Positions 1-9,928 of a stretch of DNA of 32,380 nt are shown piece by piece. The position numbers were made by a program, and so were the translations under genes. Under the pieces are notes generated by a model that was given only the letters and a program-made list of their open reading frames with translations, searched no databases and was not told where the DNA came from. Numbering within the stretch: the stretch's first letter is position 1; each line of letters starts with the position of its first letter. This DNA comes from Nitrosotalea sp. (GTDB taxonomy: Archaea; Thermoproteota; Nitrososphaeria; Nitrososphaerales; Nitrosopumilaceae): the NCBI GenBank assembly GCA_025449485.1, contig JANWJG010000056.1, positions 1 through 32,380 of the forward strand, given 5' to 3'.

Positions 1-2
1 AA

Positions 3-428
3 TTTACAGCATTAACATTTTCACCAAAACTCCAGGAAATTGTCCGTGGAGAAATTGTCGAGATTACAGACTTTGGAGCATTTGTCAGAATTGGTGCAAC
101 AGATGCATTGTTACACTTGTCACAAATCATGGATGACTATCTCAAGAGCGATGTCAAGTCTGGCATGATCCTTGCAAACCAGAGCGGAAGAACAATGAAG
201 ATTGGAACAACACTCCGTGCAAGAATTACTGCAGTATCAATTGGCAAGACAGCAGCTATGAAAGTTGGAATCACATGCAGACAGCCATTCTTGGGTGCAG
301 ACGAATGGATTGAAGAAGAAATTAAAAAATCTAAAAATCCAGCTGCCGCAGCTGCTGCCGAAGTCAAGAAACCAAAATCACCTCCGTCTGGTGCAGCTGA
401 AAAAGTAAAGCACGCGGAGGCCAAGTGA
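3..428 (+). CDS. rpoE1: DNA-directed RNA polymerase subunit E' (Rpo7), C-terminal part with S1 domain; 5' end outside window
   Basis: Open frame continues from window edge: FTALTFSPKLQEIVRGEIVEITDFGAFVRIGATDALLHLSQIMDDY, a typical S1 OB-fold of Rpo7; followed directly by spt4/rpoE''. Confidence 0.9.
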   Translation, partial: FTALTFSPKLQEIVRGEIVEITDFGAFVRIGATDALLHLSQIMDDYLKSDVKSGMILANQSGRTMKIGTTLRARITAVSIGKTAAMKVGITCRQPFLGADEWIEEEIKKSKNPAAAAAAEVKKPKSPPSGAAEKVKHAEAK

Positions 429-434
429 TAAGAC

Positions 435-623
435 ATGGTAAGAGAATTGGCTTGTCGCAAATGCAAATTTGTTACAGTAGGAAAAGTTTGTCCAATATGC
501 AAATCATCTGATCTAAGTCCAGACTGGAGTAGTTCAGTTCTTGTTGTAGACCCAACAAATTCTCTAGTTGCCAAATCTCTAGGAATAAAAGAGAAAGGCA
601 AGTATGCACTCAAGGTAACATAG
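435..623 (+). CDS. spt4: DNA-directed RNA polymerase subunit E'' / Spt4 transcription elongation factor
   Basis: ACRKCKFVT...CPICKSSDLSPDWSSSVLVVDPTNSLVAKSLGI: small zinc-binding protein directly after rpoE'. Confidence 0.93.
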   Translation: MVRELACRKCKFVTVGKVCPICKSSDLSPDWSSSVLVVDPTNSLVAKSLGIKEKGKYALKVT

Positions 624-624
624 G

Positions 625-1452
625 TTGCAACCAAGTGCAAAAAAACAGCTAGAAAGATTTCTTGCCGAAGATATCAAAAGTGGAGACATTACAAGCAAAC
701 TACTCACAAGGAAAAAAATTACTGCAAATATAATATCCCGTGAAAACGGCATTGTTGCTGGTGTATCATATGCCAAAGAGATTTTTACATCAAAAAATTG
801 CAAGGTAACAGTACACAGAAGAGATGGACAGACAGTTGCCCCAAACCAAAAGATACTAACAGTCATAGGGGATACATATTCAGTACTATCCCGTGAGAGG
901 ACTGCGCTAAATTTAATGTCAAGAATGAGCGGTATTGCAACCCAGACAAGTGAATATGTGAAAAAAATCCGTTCTGCAAATCCCAAGGTTGGACTCTATT
1001 CCACAAGAAAGACAGCACCTGGTTTGAGAATCTTTGACAAGGATGCAGTGGAAATTGGTGGAGGGCACAAACACAGAATGTCACTTGACCAGATGGTTAT
1101 GATAAAAGACAATCACATTGCTGCATCAGACTCTTTTTTGGGTTTGATAAGACGTGCAAAACAAAAACACAAGAAAATCGAGGTTGAAGTAGAGAACCTC
1201 AATGATGCAATCATTGCTGCAAACGAGGGTGTAGAGATAATCATGCTTGACAACATGTCACCTCCAATTATCAAAAAAGTAATTTTTGAGCTCAAGCGAC
1301 TGAACTTACGAAATAAAGTAAGGATAGAGGCGTCAGGTGGGATAAATCACTCAAACGTGGTACAGTATGCAAGATCAGGTGTAGATATGATATCTATTGG
1401 AAGACTGACAAGCTCCGTTGTAGGGTTAGACCTTAGCTTGGAAGTTAGTTGA
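625..1452 (+). CDS. nadC: Nicotinate-nucleotide pyrophosphorylase (carboxylating)
   Basis: Motifs RTALNLMSRMSGIATQT, STRKTAPGLRIFDKDAVEIGGGHKHRMSLDQMVMIKDNHI, EVEVENL, EASGGI; TTG start; adjacent to nadA. Confidence 0.95.
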   Translation: MQPSAKKQLERFLAEDIKSGDITSKLLTRKKITANIISRENGIVAGVSYAKEIFTSKNCKVTVHRRDGQTVAPNQKILTVIGDTYSVLSRERTALNLMSRMSGIATQTSEYVKKIRSANPKVGLYSTRKTAPGLRIFDKDAVEIGGGHKHRMSLDQMVMIKDNHIAASDSFLGLIRRAKQKHKKIEVEVENLNDAIIAANEGVEIIMLDNMSPPIIKKVIFELKRLNLRNKVRIEASGGINHSNVVQYARSGVDMISIGRLTSSVVGLDLSLEVS

Positions 1453-2383
1453 TTGCAAGCATACGTTCTATTGCAAGATGAGCCTTTTCTGCAATATTTC
1501 TTGGAACTTTAACTTGGTACTTGTTTTCTTGCAAAGACGCATACACCTTGTCAAGTGTAATCATCTTCATGTATTTGCATATGGCATTCTCAGACATGGG
1601 GATGAATTTCTTGTCTGGGTTTTGCTTTTGCATCCTGTATAGAATGCCAGTCTCTGTTGCTACAACAAATTCCTTTGATGGAGAATTTTTGGCATGATTC
1701 ATCATACCTTCTGTTGACAAGACTTGGACTTGCCTTGAACCATAATCTCCTGATGCAATATCGTACATTACTGAAGAGGTACAGCTGCATTCAGGATGGA
1801 CCAAGAATTCGGCATTTGCGTGCTCTCTTAGCTTTTCCTGGACATCCTGAGATCGAATACCGGCATGGACGTGGCACTCACCTGCCCATATGAACATGTT
1901 ATTTCTGTTTGTCATCTTGGCAACATAAGAGCCCAAGAACATGTCTGGCAAGAAAAGGACTTCTCTGTCTTTTGGAATGGAATTTACAACATTTACAGCA
2001 TTAGATGAAGTACAGCAGTAATCAAGCTCTGCCTTTACTTCGGCAGATGTATTGACATATCCTACAGTGATTGCTTTTGGATGCTCTGACTTCCATTTTT
2101 TTAATTCTTCAGCATTGATGGTATCAGCAAGTGAACATCCTGCACCAAGGTCTGGGATTAATACAGTTTTATCAGGACATGTTATTGCAGCAGTCTCTGC
2201 CATAAAGTGAACACCGCAGAAAAGAATTGTTTTTTGTTTTGTCTTGGCAGCCTGTCTTGACAACCCTAGAGAGTCCCCTACATAATCTGCGATATCCTGT
2301 ACATCTGGAAGCTGGTAATTGTGAGCAAGAATTAGTACATCTTTTTCTTTTTTGAGTTTGAGTATCTCAGACTTGATATCCAT
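1445..2383 (-). CDS. nadA: Quinolinate synthase A
   Basis: LAHNYQLPDVQDIADYVGDSL, GVHFMAETAAI, CSLAD, CYVNTSAEVKAE, Fe-S ligand Cys residues incl. HPECSC. Confidence 0.96.
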   Translation of the reverse strand: MDIKSEILKLKKEKDVLILAHNYQLPDVQDIADYVGDSLGLSRQAAKTKQKTILFCGVHFMAETAAITCPDKTVLIPDLGAGCSLADTINAEELKKWKSEHPKAITVGYVNTSAEVKAELDYCCTSSNAVNVVNSIPKDREVLFLPDMFLGSYVAKMTNRNNMFIWAGECHVHAGIRSQDVQEKLREHANAEFLVHPECSCTSSVMYDIASGDYGSRQVQVLSTEGMMNHAKNSPSKEFVVATETGILYRMQKQNPDKKFIPMSENAICKYMKMITLDKVYASLQENKYQVKVPRNIAEKAHLAIERMLAIN

Positions 2384-2475
2384 ATACGAGATATCTTAGC
2401 AGCGTGTCATCTTTAAAGCGTCATGATGTTGACAAATTTATCGGCAATAATCGATCCAGACGGCAAAATTTACCA

Positions 2476-3294
2476 TCAGGTGCCTATATTTAGTGAAGTT
2501 CCACAAATCTTTTTGAGGCATTCTATTGCAGCAAGTGTTGCAAGCCTGCTTGTTTTGGGGTTGCTTGGACTGGGCACATTTTCTACCTTTATTGAAAACT
2601 TGCCAAACTTTCCTGCAGCCTGGATTTCATGAGTATTCTTGTCAGTGTGAGGGTCGGCAACTATCTTTACCCGAGTCTTTTCACTGCCAATTCCTGCAAG
2701 GCTTAACAGTGCTGCAACATTGATGTTTGCAGGAAATAACTTTACTGCCTCTTGTGCGCTTCCTTCATAGACGGTAGTAGATTGTGTGATTTTATCAGGA
2801 TCAATAGATGACGTCTCAAAGAACTTGGCACCTTTCAGTGCTTTTGGATTTTTTGTTGTCACAAGTGTTACGGTATCCAGATCATCTTGTACTGCTCGTA
2901 TTCCATCAAGGCCAATTATTGCACCAGACGGGAGATAGACTCGCTTGTTAAAATCCTTGCAACCATCCATGACTATATCAAATATGGATTCATCAAGCAA
3001 TGCACCTACACTCATTATCATTACATCTTTTCGATTTTGCAATATGCTTAGAATATCATCACGTACTGCATCTTGTGATGCTGCCTCTATTATCATATCA
3101 ACTGGAGATGCTGCAAGTAATCCCACATTTTCTGTTATGACAGGTTTATTTTGTAACTTGGCTACAAGTTTTGCAGAATTATCTTTAGAGAAATCATAAA
3201 TATGTGTAAGCTTGGCAGAAATTTTTCCAGAATCTATTGCAAATGCAATCTCTGATCCTATTGCTCCACATCCAAGTAATCCCACTCGTTTCAA
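2476..3294 (-). CDS. nadX: Aspartate dehydrogenase (NAD biosynthesis)
   Basis: N-terminal Rossmann MKRVGLLGCGAIGSEIA, IIEAASQDAV, PSGAIIGLDGI; next to nadA/nadC. Confidence 0.88.
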   Translation of the reverse strand: MKRVGLLGCGAIGSEIAFAIDSGKISAKLTHIYDFSKDNSAKLVAKLQNKPVITENVGLLAASPVDMIIEAASQDAVRDDILSILQNRKDVMIMSVGALLDESIFDIVMDGCKDFNKRVYLPSGAIIGLDGIRAVQDDLDTVTLVTTKNPKALKGAKFFETSSIDPDKITQSTTVYEGSAQEAVKLFPANINVAALLSLAGIGSEKTRVKIVADPHTDKNTHEIQAAGKFGKFSIKVENVPSPSNPKTSRLATLAAIECLKKICGTSLNIGT

Positions 3295-3377
3295 TCTAAA
3301 TTTCTAAGATTCATCCTTGTTAAATCTGTTATCAGGTTTTAACAAAATATTGAATTATCTAAAGCGACCATAGTATC

Positions 3378-4268
3378 ATGGAGACAAGAAAATTGGAAAA
3401 ACACGAGTCTACACTGATTGAGAAGGTTCTGTTCAAGATAGCAAAACAGTGGATAGCAGGAGATACAATGGAAGAGGCACTCAAGTCAGCAAGAAACGCA
3501 AATACAAACGGCATGAATGCCATACTCAACAAGTTGGGCGAACACATGACATCAAAGGCCCAAGTAAGCCAGACAGTAGAAGACTATCTAACACTTGTCT
3601 CAAATTTACGAAGATCAAAGATAACTGGAGGGCTATCCATAAAACCGACCCAGGTAGGACTTGCCATCAGCACAAAAGAGTGTCTTTCAAACCTTGATAC
3701 CATAATAGAAAAAGCACTAGAGTTCCAGTCTTTTGTCTGGATAGACATGGAGTCATCAGAGTATACAGATGACACATTCAAGATATACCAAAATTTGTTT
3801 GAAAAATATGAAAGGCTTGGTGTAGTGATACAGGCAAACCTCAAACGCACCGAAAATGATCTTTGCATGTTGTTAAAAAATGGCTCCAAGATTCGTCTTG
3901 TCAAGGGAGCGTATCACGAGACCCCAAAGAACGCATACAAGACAAGACATGAAGTAGATGAAAATTATAAAAAATTAATGAATGTTTTATTTGAGCAGGG
4001 AAACGAGTTTGCAATAGCAACACATGATTCCAAGTTAATTGACCTTGCAATGGAACTATCAAAAAAACACGAGAAAAAATTTGAGTTTCAAATGTTAAAG
4101 GGAATACGTGATGAACTAAAACCCATTTTGGTCAAGAGTGGCTTTGAGGTTTCAGAGTATATTCCATATGGAACCAACTGGCTTCCATACTCAATAAGAA
4201 GACTGAAAGAGAGAAAACGAAACATACTGCTTCTTGGAAGTTCCTTTATTCACGCGCATCGCGTCTGA
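3378..4268 (+). CDS. Proline dehydrogenase
   Basis: GGLSIKPTQVGLAIS, FVWIDMESSEYTD, IRLVKGAYHE, IATHDSKLIDLA, QMLKGIRDEL, YIPYGTNWLPYSIRRLKER; standalone PRODH barrel. Confidence 0.92.
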   Translation: METRKLEKHESTLIEKVLFKIAKQWIAGDTMEEALKSARNANTNGMNAILNKLGEHMTSKAQVSQTVEDYLTLVSNLRRSKITGGLSIKPTQVGLAISTKECLSNLDTIIEKALEFQSFVWIDMESSEYTDDTFKIYQNLFEKYERLGVVIQANLKRTENDLCMLLKNGSKIRLVKGAYHETPKNAYKTRHEVDENYKKLMNVLFEQGNEFAIATHDSKLIDLAMELSKKHEKKFEFQMLKGIRDELKPILVKSGFEVSEYIPYGTNWLPYSIRRLKERKRNILLLGSSFIHAHRV

Positions 4269-5827
4269 GTCTGCTCTCGCAAGAATTGTAAAAGATAGTA
4301 TGCCCCTCCTGCGCCCTTTCCAGAGATTCCAGAGTCCTTCCAGCCCACAAATGGCTGCGCTCCAACCATTGCACCAGTAGTGGCACTTGCTGCCCTGTTT
4401 GCATAGGTTACCCCAGCCTCAATTTTTTCAAAAAACTTTTCTATCTCATTTTTATCTTGACTGAAAACTCCGGCAGTCAGACCATAATTGCTCTTGTTTG
4501 CCATGGCAAGTGCATCATCAAAGTTTTCAAATTCTTCAACGCAGAGAAATGGCAAAAATAATTCTTCTCGTATCAATTCATGATCTTTTGGAAGACTGGT
4601 TACAATTGTAGGTGTAACAAAGTTTCCATCTTTATGAGATTCATCAGAGACAGCGGAACCACCGTATAGTATCTTGCCATCTTTTTTTGCCAAGTCAGAT
4701 GCTTTTTGGAATTTTTTTACAGCAGACTCATTTATGACCGGTCCAATGTAGGTATCTTTCTCCCAAGGCTTGCCAATCTTTAATGCACTAGTCTTTGCAA
4801 CGAGTCTTTCCAAAAACTTGGGCACAATTGATTTTTGAACATAGACACGTGAGCAAGCACTACACTTTTGTCCACTATAGCCAAATGCCGCACGTAGTAC
4901 ACCATCTGTTGCTTTTTCAATGTCAGTTGATGCAGAAATTATTGCGGGATTCTTACCTCCCATCTCAGAGATAAACGGCCTAGGCCTCTTTGTTTCAAAT
5001 TCAGAATATCCAGTCATTCCAACTTCTTTTGAGCCCGTAAATGCAATACCATCAACTAGAGTACTTTCAAGTATTGTTTTTCCAACGATACTGCCTGCAC
5101 CTGTTACAAAGTTTATTGCAGCTGGCGGTAGCTTGTGGTAGATTACTTCAACAAACTTGAATGCAGATATTGGTGCATCACTTGATGGTTTTAGAACTAC
5201 AGTGTTTCCTGTTATCAATGCGCCAGAGGTCATTCCTATTGCTATTGCAGACGGAAAGTTGAACGGAGAGATTATTCCCCAGACACCATATGGTTTGAGA
5301 ATACTTGCAGTTCTCTCGTTGCGAGATGCACTTTTTGTCTCTTTTGAAAATCCTTCGTTTATCTCAAGTTGTTCAGCATAAAATCTCATAAAGTCAATGG
5401 ACTCATCCAAATCCCCCATAGCCTCTAGACGATTCTTTCCGTTTTCAAAGCAAAGAATTGCAGCCAGACTGAACTTGTCATGTGAAAAGACATCTGCGAC
5501 CTCTCGGAATATCTGTACTCTTTTTTGATATGGTATAAGAGACCATTGGTAAAACGAATCCTTGGCAGTCTCAATTGCATGTAATGTGTTTTCTTTGGTA
5601 GCGGTAGGAAAACTCCCTAGTATCAAATTTTTGTCAGCAGGGGATCTGACTTGGAAAACATCATTAGAAAAGATCTCTTTTCCTCCAATTATCATAGGAT
5701 ATTTCTTGCCAAAGTCTTTTTGCACTTGAGCTACTGCGGCATCAAATTTTTTGTGAAATTCATCAGTTGAATTATTATCTACGAATCTGCCCCAAGTTCT
5801 CTCGTTTTCAAACATGCTTAGTATCAT
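4250..5827 (-). CDS. 1-pyrroline-5-carboxylate dehydrogenase (aldehyde dehydrogenase family)
   Basis: ALDH motifs WGIISPFNFPSAI, AFTGSKEVGM, EMGGKNPAII, AFGYSGQKCSACSRVYV; neighbour of proline dehydrogenase. Alternative start at 5815. Confidence 0.93.
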   Translation of the reverse strand: MILSMFENERTWGRFVDNNSTDEFHKKFDAAVAQVQKDFGKKYPMIIGGKEIFSNDVFQVRSPADKNLILGSFPTATKENTLHAIETAKDSFYQWSLIPYQKRVQIFREVADVFSHDKFSLAAILCFENGKNRLEAMGDLDESIDFMRFYAEQLEINEGFSKETKSASRNERTASILKPYGVWGIISPFNFPSAIAIGMTSGALITGNTVVLKPSSDAPISAFKFVEVIYHKLPPAAINFVTGAGSIVGKTILESTLVDGIAFTGSKEVGMTGYSEFETKRPRPFISEMGGKNPAIISASTDIEKATDGVLRAAFGYSGQKCSACSRVYVQKSIVPKFLERLVAKTSALKIGKPWEKDTYIGPVINESAVKKFQKASDLAKKDGKILYGGSAVSDESHKDGNFVTPTIVTSLPKDHELIREELFLPFLCVEEFENFDDALAMANKSNYGLTAGVFSQDKNEIEKFFEKIEAGVTYANRAASATTGAMVGAQPFVGWKDSGISGKGAGGAYYLLQFLREQTQTRCA

Positions 5828-5910
5828 ATTAGTAAACTACCATTAATTAATTAGCTACAGATTTGTGTTGATTCTGTATTAACCACAAGGCAAATCAGTT
5901 TCAAACGAGA

Positions 5911-5961
5911 AGCATTTTATCTGTGTAGGCAAAGGTGTCTTATGCTCAAGGCGACTTTTTT
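5911..5961 (+). other. Possible stem (AGCAT 5911-5915 / ATGCT 5942-5946) followed by T6 run (5956-5961) in the P5CDH-nurA intergenic region
   Basis: Read directly: AGCATTTTATCTGTGTAGGCAAAGGTGTCTTATGCTCAAGGCGACTTTTTTAGG; arms only 5 bp. Confidence 0.25.
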
Positions 5962-6012
5962 AGGCACGAAAATTGATAAAAAGATCAGAAATCTAGGAGA
6001 CCGGTTGTAGAA

Positions 6013-7113
6013 ATGCAAGAAAACCCAATAAAATCATTAATCAAAGAGTTACAAGAACACCTTACAGAAAAAGAACATACAGATATCATATTTTCAGATG
6101 GCAAATCAAAGATATTTCCAATAATCCCTGAAAATTTTGTAGAGATTAAAGACGTTCAGAATCCAAAAAAGATTGCATATGTAGATGGAGGAGATGGCAT
6201 TTTGGAAGAATCTCCAAATTACATGATAGTCATAAACAGAGTATATTTTTCCATATTTTCTGGAAAAAAACGTATACAACCTGCCCATCTTAAAAGCAGA
6301 ATAGAATTTTTCTCATCAGTAGTATCAGAAATAAACAATATAAATAATGAAAAAAGTGTCAGTTACAACACAAAACTTTTTGCATACAACAAAAAAGATG
6401 AAGAATATTTTCCAGACATAGAAGATCTAAAATCAAAGACAGAAGGAACTACAATTTTGCAGGGTTCGAGGTTAGTTTCCTTAGCTAGAAGATTCGCAGA
6501 ATGGAAACTGGCTTGTAAAATTGTTGAAAGCGAATTATCAAAAGGAGATATGATTGTAATGGATGGTTCTTTACAGACTAGTTTCAAGAATGAAACAAAA
6601 TATGCAAAAAAACTATACGAGATTGCAATGGAAAAAGGTGTCATAGTGTGTGGATTAGCAAAGACTAGTAGATTAATTACAGAATCAGGAGATCCTTTAC
6701 TTGCAAGAATCACAGAAATTTCAGAGAATGTAAATTTTGAAAAATGGTATATTCCAGTTGCAGAAGAAGTATCAGAAGATGATAAAGGTTTTATGTTAGC
6801 AGCCAAGTTTCATCCCAAATCAAGACATGTGTTCAGATTTGAAGTACTAAGAGAACAATTCAATTCAATGTCCATGTATGAAAAAAATGAGGTATTATCA
6901 AGCCTGGCAGGAAATTCAGGAGATATTTCGATGCTAGGATATCCTTATGGGGCTATAGACGCAGACAGATTTGCACAAGTTCGAATAAATGAATTAGACA
7001 TGTACCGGGGCATGTTGATGGCTGAAAAGATGAGAGATTTGAGATGGAAACGACTTTCCAAATATACCCTAACTAATGAAGTCCATGATGATCTAAATTG
7101 GGTGACAAGTTAA
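6013..7113 (+). CDS. nurA: NurA-domain 5'-3' nuclease
   Basis: [12 protein letters not shown] catalytic Asp motif, [22 protein letters not shown]; first gene of nurA-herA-mre11-rad50 cluster. Confidence 0.85.
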   Translation: MQENPIKSLIKELQEHLTEKEHTDIIFSDGKSKIFPIIPENFVEIKDVQNPKKIAYVDGGDGILEESPNYMIVINRVYFSIFSGKKRIQPAHLKSRIEFFSSVVSEINNINNEKSVSYNTKLFAYNKKDEEYFPDIEDLKSKTEGTTILQGSRLVSLARRFAEWKLACKIVESELSKGDMIVMDGSLQTSFKNETKYAKKLYEIAMEKGVIVCGLAKTSRLITESGDPLLARITEISENVNFEKWYIPVAEEVSEDDKGFMLAAKFHPKSRHVFRFEVLREQFNSMSMYEKNEVLSSLAGNSGDISMLGYPYGAIDADRFAQVRINELDMYRGMLMAEKMRDLRWKRLSKYTLTNEVHDDLNWVTS

Positions 7114-8675
7114 TGGACGGAGTTGACATCGTAGGACAAGTAATTGGAGGCAAATTTGGCGACATTGTAATTAGGGAAAAGTTTGGAAAAAATCTAGAAA
7201 TTGGAGATTTACTAGTTTCTGAAGAAGAGAATTCATTTTTGATACTACAAGCATTTGCGTTAGAATATGGAAGTCAAATTCAAGACAGAATGCAGCAGAT
7301 GATGTCTGGAGTTAATTTAGAACAAGGAGTTGAAAATGCCCAATTTTATGAACCTGAATTTGTAAATTATGTTTTGACAAGAATCAAGCCAGTAGCTAGA
7401 GTCTCAAAATCAGATAACAGCGTAACATTACCAAAATCACTACCTCCATTTTTTAACAAACTGAGATTAATAAAAAATGAGGATCTTACATTTTTGAAAA
7501 GATCTACAGAGCAGATATTTGTTGGATATATTAGAAGCGGTACTAAAGTGATTAAAGATGCAGAAGTATGGCTAAATGCAGAAGACGTATTTTCACATCA
7601 CATTTTGATTCCAGCTACTACCGGCAGAGGAAAAAGCAATCTTGTCAAAACAATACTGTGGCACGTATTAGATTCAAACAAGGTTGGAGCATTAGTGTTA
7701 GATGCCCATGACGAATATTTTGGACGACATAGCCCAGGATTAAAAGACCACCCAAAAGCAAAAGAAAATCTAGTATATTATACTCCTGCAAATCCACCTG
7801 CTGGCTCAAATAGACTTACCATCAATTTAGAATCAATCAGACCTGAACACTTTGAAGGAATCATAGATTTTTCAGATGCCCAATACCAGGCAATTAGAGG
7901 TGCCTTTAGAGACTATCATGAATCATGGATATCACAATTGATGGTCCTTCCACCAGAGGTAAGTGCATCAAGTGAAAACATGGCAATCACAATGAGTGTA
8001 GTCAAGCGTAAGTTGAGACTGATTTTGGGCCTAGATGTGAATGTACAGAACCAAGTAGAGTCAAAAAATGACGTATTCAATGCAGGTACAAAGGGTCTGA
8101 CTACAGTAGATGACATTGTAAAAGACATAGAACAAGGAAAAATTGTAGTTCTCGATACATCCAGGCTTGGCAATGAAGCAGAAATCATAGTTGGAAATAT
8201 CATTGCAACAAAGTTACTTGAAAAATACAAAGATTACAAACAAAAGGGACAGCTTGAAAGAAAGCCTGTTGTTACAGTAGTAATTGAAGAAGCTCCAAGA
8301 GTCATCGGGGAAGATGTGCTGATCGCAAAAAATGATAACATATACAGCACAATAGCCAAAGAAGGGAGAAAATTCAAAGTTGGATTGACTGCAATCACAC
8401 AACTTTCAAGTGTAATTCCAAGAACTATACTTGCAAACATGAATACAAAAATAATTTTAGGAAACGAGATGAAACAAGAAAGACAGGCAATCATAGAAAG
8501 CGCATCTCAAGACTTGTCAGAAGATGATAAAAATATTGCAAGTTTAGACAAAGGTGAAGCAATCATATCAAGTATATTTGTACCATTTGCATTACCAATC
8601 AAGATTCCTTTATTTGAAGAGATGATAAAAAAACACAGTACAGCTGAAAAATCAACCAAGACAAAGGTGTTCTAA
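7113..8675 (+). CDS. herA: HerA bipolar DNA translocase/helicase (ORF track gives TTG at 7098; ATG at 7113 preferred, overlapping the nurA stop TAATG)
   Basis: N-terminal HAS-barrel [12 protein letters not shown], Walker [53 protein letters not shown]. Confidence 0.92.
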   Translation: MDGVDIVGQVIGGKFGDIVIREKFGKNLEIGDLLVSEEENSFLILQAFALEYGSQIQDRMQQMMSGVNLEQGVENAQFYEPEFVNYVLTRIKPVARVSKSDNSVTLPKSLPPFFNKLRLIKNEDLTFLKRSTEQIFVGYIRSGTKVIKDAEVWLNAEDVFSHHILIPATTGRGKSNLVKTILWHVLDSNKVGALVLDAHDEYFGRHSPGLKDHPKAKENLVYYTPANPPAGSNRLTINLESIRPEHFEGIIDFSDAQYQAIRGAFRDYHESWISQLMVLPPEVSASSENMAITMSVVKRKLRLILGLDVNVQNQVESKNDVFNAGTKGLTTVDDIVKDIEQGKIVVLDTSRLGNEAEIIVGNIIATKLLEKYKDYKQKGQLERKPVVTVVIEEAPRVIGEDVLIAKNDNIYSTIAKEGRKFKVGLTAITQLSSVIPRTILANMNTKIILGNEMKQERQAIIESASQDLSEDDKNIASLDKGEAIISSIFVPFALPIKIPLFEEMIKKHSTAEKSTKTKVF

Positions 8676-9928
8676 TGCAATTTGCTCACATGTCAGACAT
8701 CCATTTAGGATTTCAAAAACAAGAGAATCTACAAAAAATTGAACAAATGGTATTTGAAAATGCATTAGATGAATGCATTAAAAGAAAAGTGGATTTTATT
8801 TTAATTCCAGGAGATTTATTTCATGTAAACATTCCAGAGATGAGAGTCCAAAAGTTTGCTTTTGCAAAATTCAGACAAGTCCATGAACATGGGATTCCCG
8901 TCTATGTTGTATATGGAAGTCATGATTTTAGTCCTGTATCAAATTCGGTAATAGATCTCCTAAGCGCTACGGGCTATATCACCAAGGTAACCAAAGTCAA
9001 GGAATCTACTGAAGAGAAGATTACATTAGATTTTGTTACAGATGAGAAGACAGGAGTCAAGATAGCAGGTCTGCCCGGATTAAAAGTAGGAAAAGATGAG
9101 GTATACTATCAAAAACTAGACAGAAAACATCTTGAGAATCAACCTGGATTTAAGATATTTTTGTTCCACGGAGGAATTGATGAATTAAAGACAGAAACAG
9201 GCCCAGAGACTGACTTTATGCCATTATCATTATTGCCAAAGGGATTCAAATATTACGCAGGAGGCCACATGCACGACTTTTTACATCAAAAATATCAAGA
9301 ATATACTCATGTCGTATATCCCGGAACTCTATTTGCAGGATATCATAGTGATCTAGAGAATAATGCCAATGGGAAAAAGCGAGGAATGGTTTTTGTTGAA
9401 TTTGAAGATACAATAAAAAATATAGAATTCTTGCCTATTGATAATGCAGAATATGAAATTATAGAAATCGATGCAGCTAAGAAAAGATCAGAAGATGTAA
9501 ATACAGAATTATTAGAAAAAATTAGAACGCTAGAACCTGGAAATAAAATAGTAATAATAAAAATTGAAGGAGAATTATCAGAAGGAAAGACAACAGATAT
9601 TGAATTTACAAAAATAAAAGATGAGTTACAGCAAAAATTGGCTCTAGACATAAAAATAAATCGAAATCAGTTAACATCAAAAGAATATACTATCACCCAG
9701 GCAAATGGAAAAGACAAGTATGAAATTGAGACAAATATTTTTTCTGAAAATATTGGAGAAATAAGGTTGGAAGAAAAAGCACTTGTTGGAAATACAGGAG
9801 TACAAACTGCAAAGAAGTTGCTAAAAGAAACAACTCAGCCAATTTTACTTAATGAGAAAAAATCAGATTACAATAAGAGAATAGAACAGAGTGCCATCGA
9901 GATTTTAGGATTAAAAGTTGAAGAATGA
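8675..9928 (+). CDS. mre11: DNA double-strand break repair nuclease Mre11
   Basis: [41 protein letters not shown] phosphoesterase motifs; next to rad50. Confidence 0.95.
   Translation: MQFAHMSDIHLGFQKQENLQKIEQMVFENALDECIKRKVDFILIPGDLFHVNIPEMRVQKFAFAKFRQVHEHGIPVYVVYGSHDFSPVSNSVIDLLSATGYITKVTKVKESTEEKITLDFVTDEKTGVKIAGLPGLKVGKDEVYYQKLDRKHLENQPGFKIFLFHGGIDELKTETGPETDFMPLSLLPKGFKYYAGGHMHDFLHQKYQEYTHVVYPGTLFAGYHSDLENNANGKKRGMVFVEFEDTIKNIEFLPIDNAEYEIIEIDAAKKRSEDVNTELLEKIRTLEPGNKIVIIKIEGELSEGKTTDIEFTKIKDELQQKLALDIKINRNQLTSKEYTITQANGKDKYEIETNIFSENIGEIRLEEKALVGNTGVQTAKKLLKETTQPILLNEKKSDYNKRIEQSAIEILGLKVEE

Noticed and set aside
328-358. CAG/GCC-rich short repeat in the rpoE' 3' end
   Set aside because: Encodes a poly-Ala/Lys tail; no sign of a microsatellite function.
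137-640. 167-aa minus-strand ORF opposite rpoE'/spt4
   Set aside because: Antisense to two clear RNA polymerase genes; low-complexity Ala run comes from the rpoE' Ala stretch.
4920-5381. Plus-strand ORFs (73 and 74 aa) inside P5CDH
   Set aside because: Antisense to conserved ALDH motifs; no recognisable product.
6463-6475. tRNA T-arm-like GGTTCGAGG
   Set aside because: Lies inside nurA coding sequence; no cloverleaf can be built around it.
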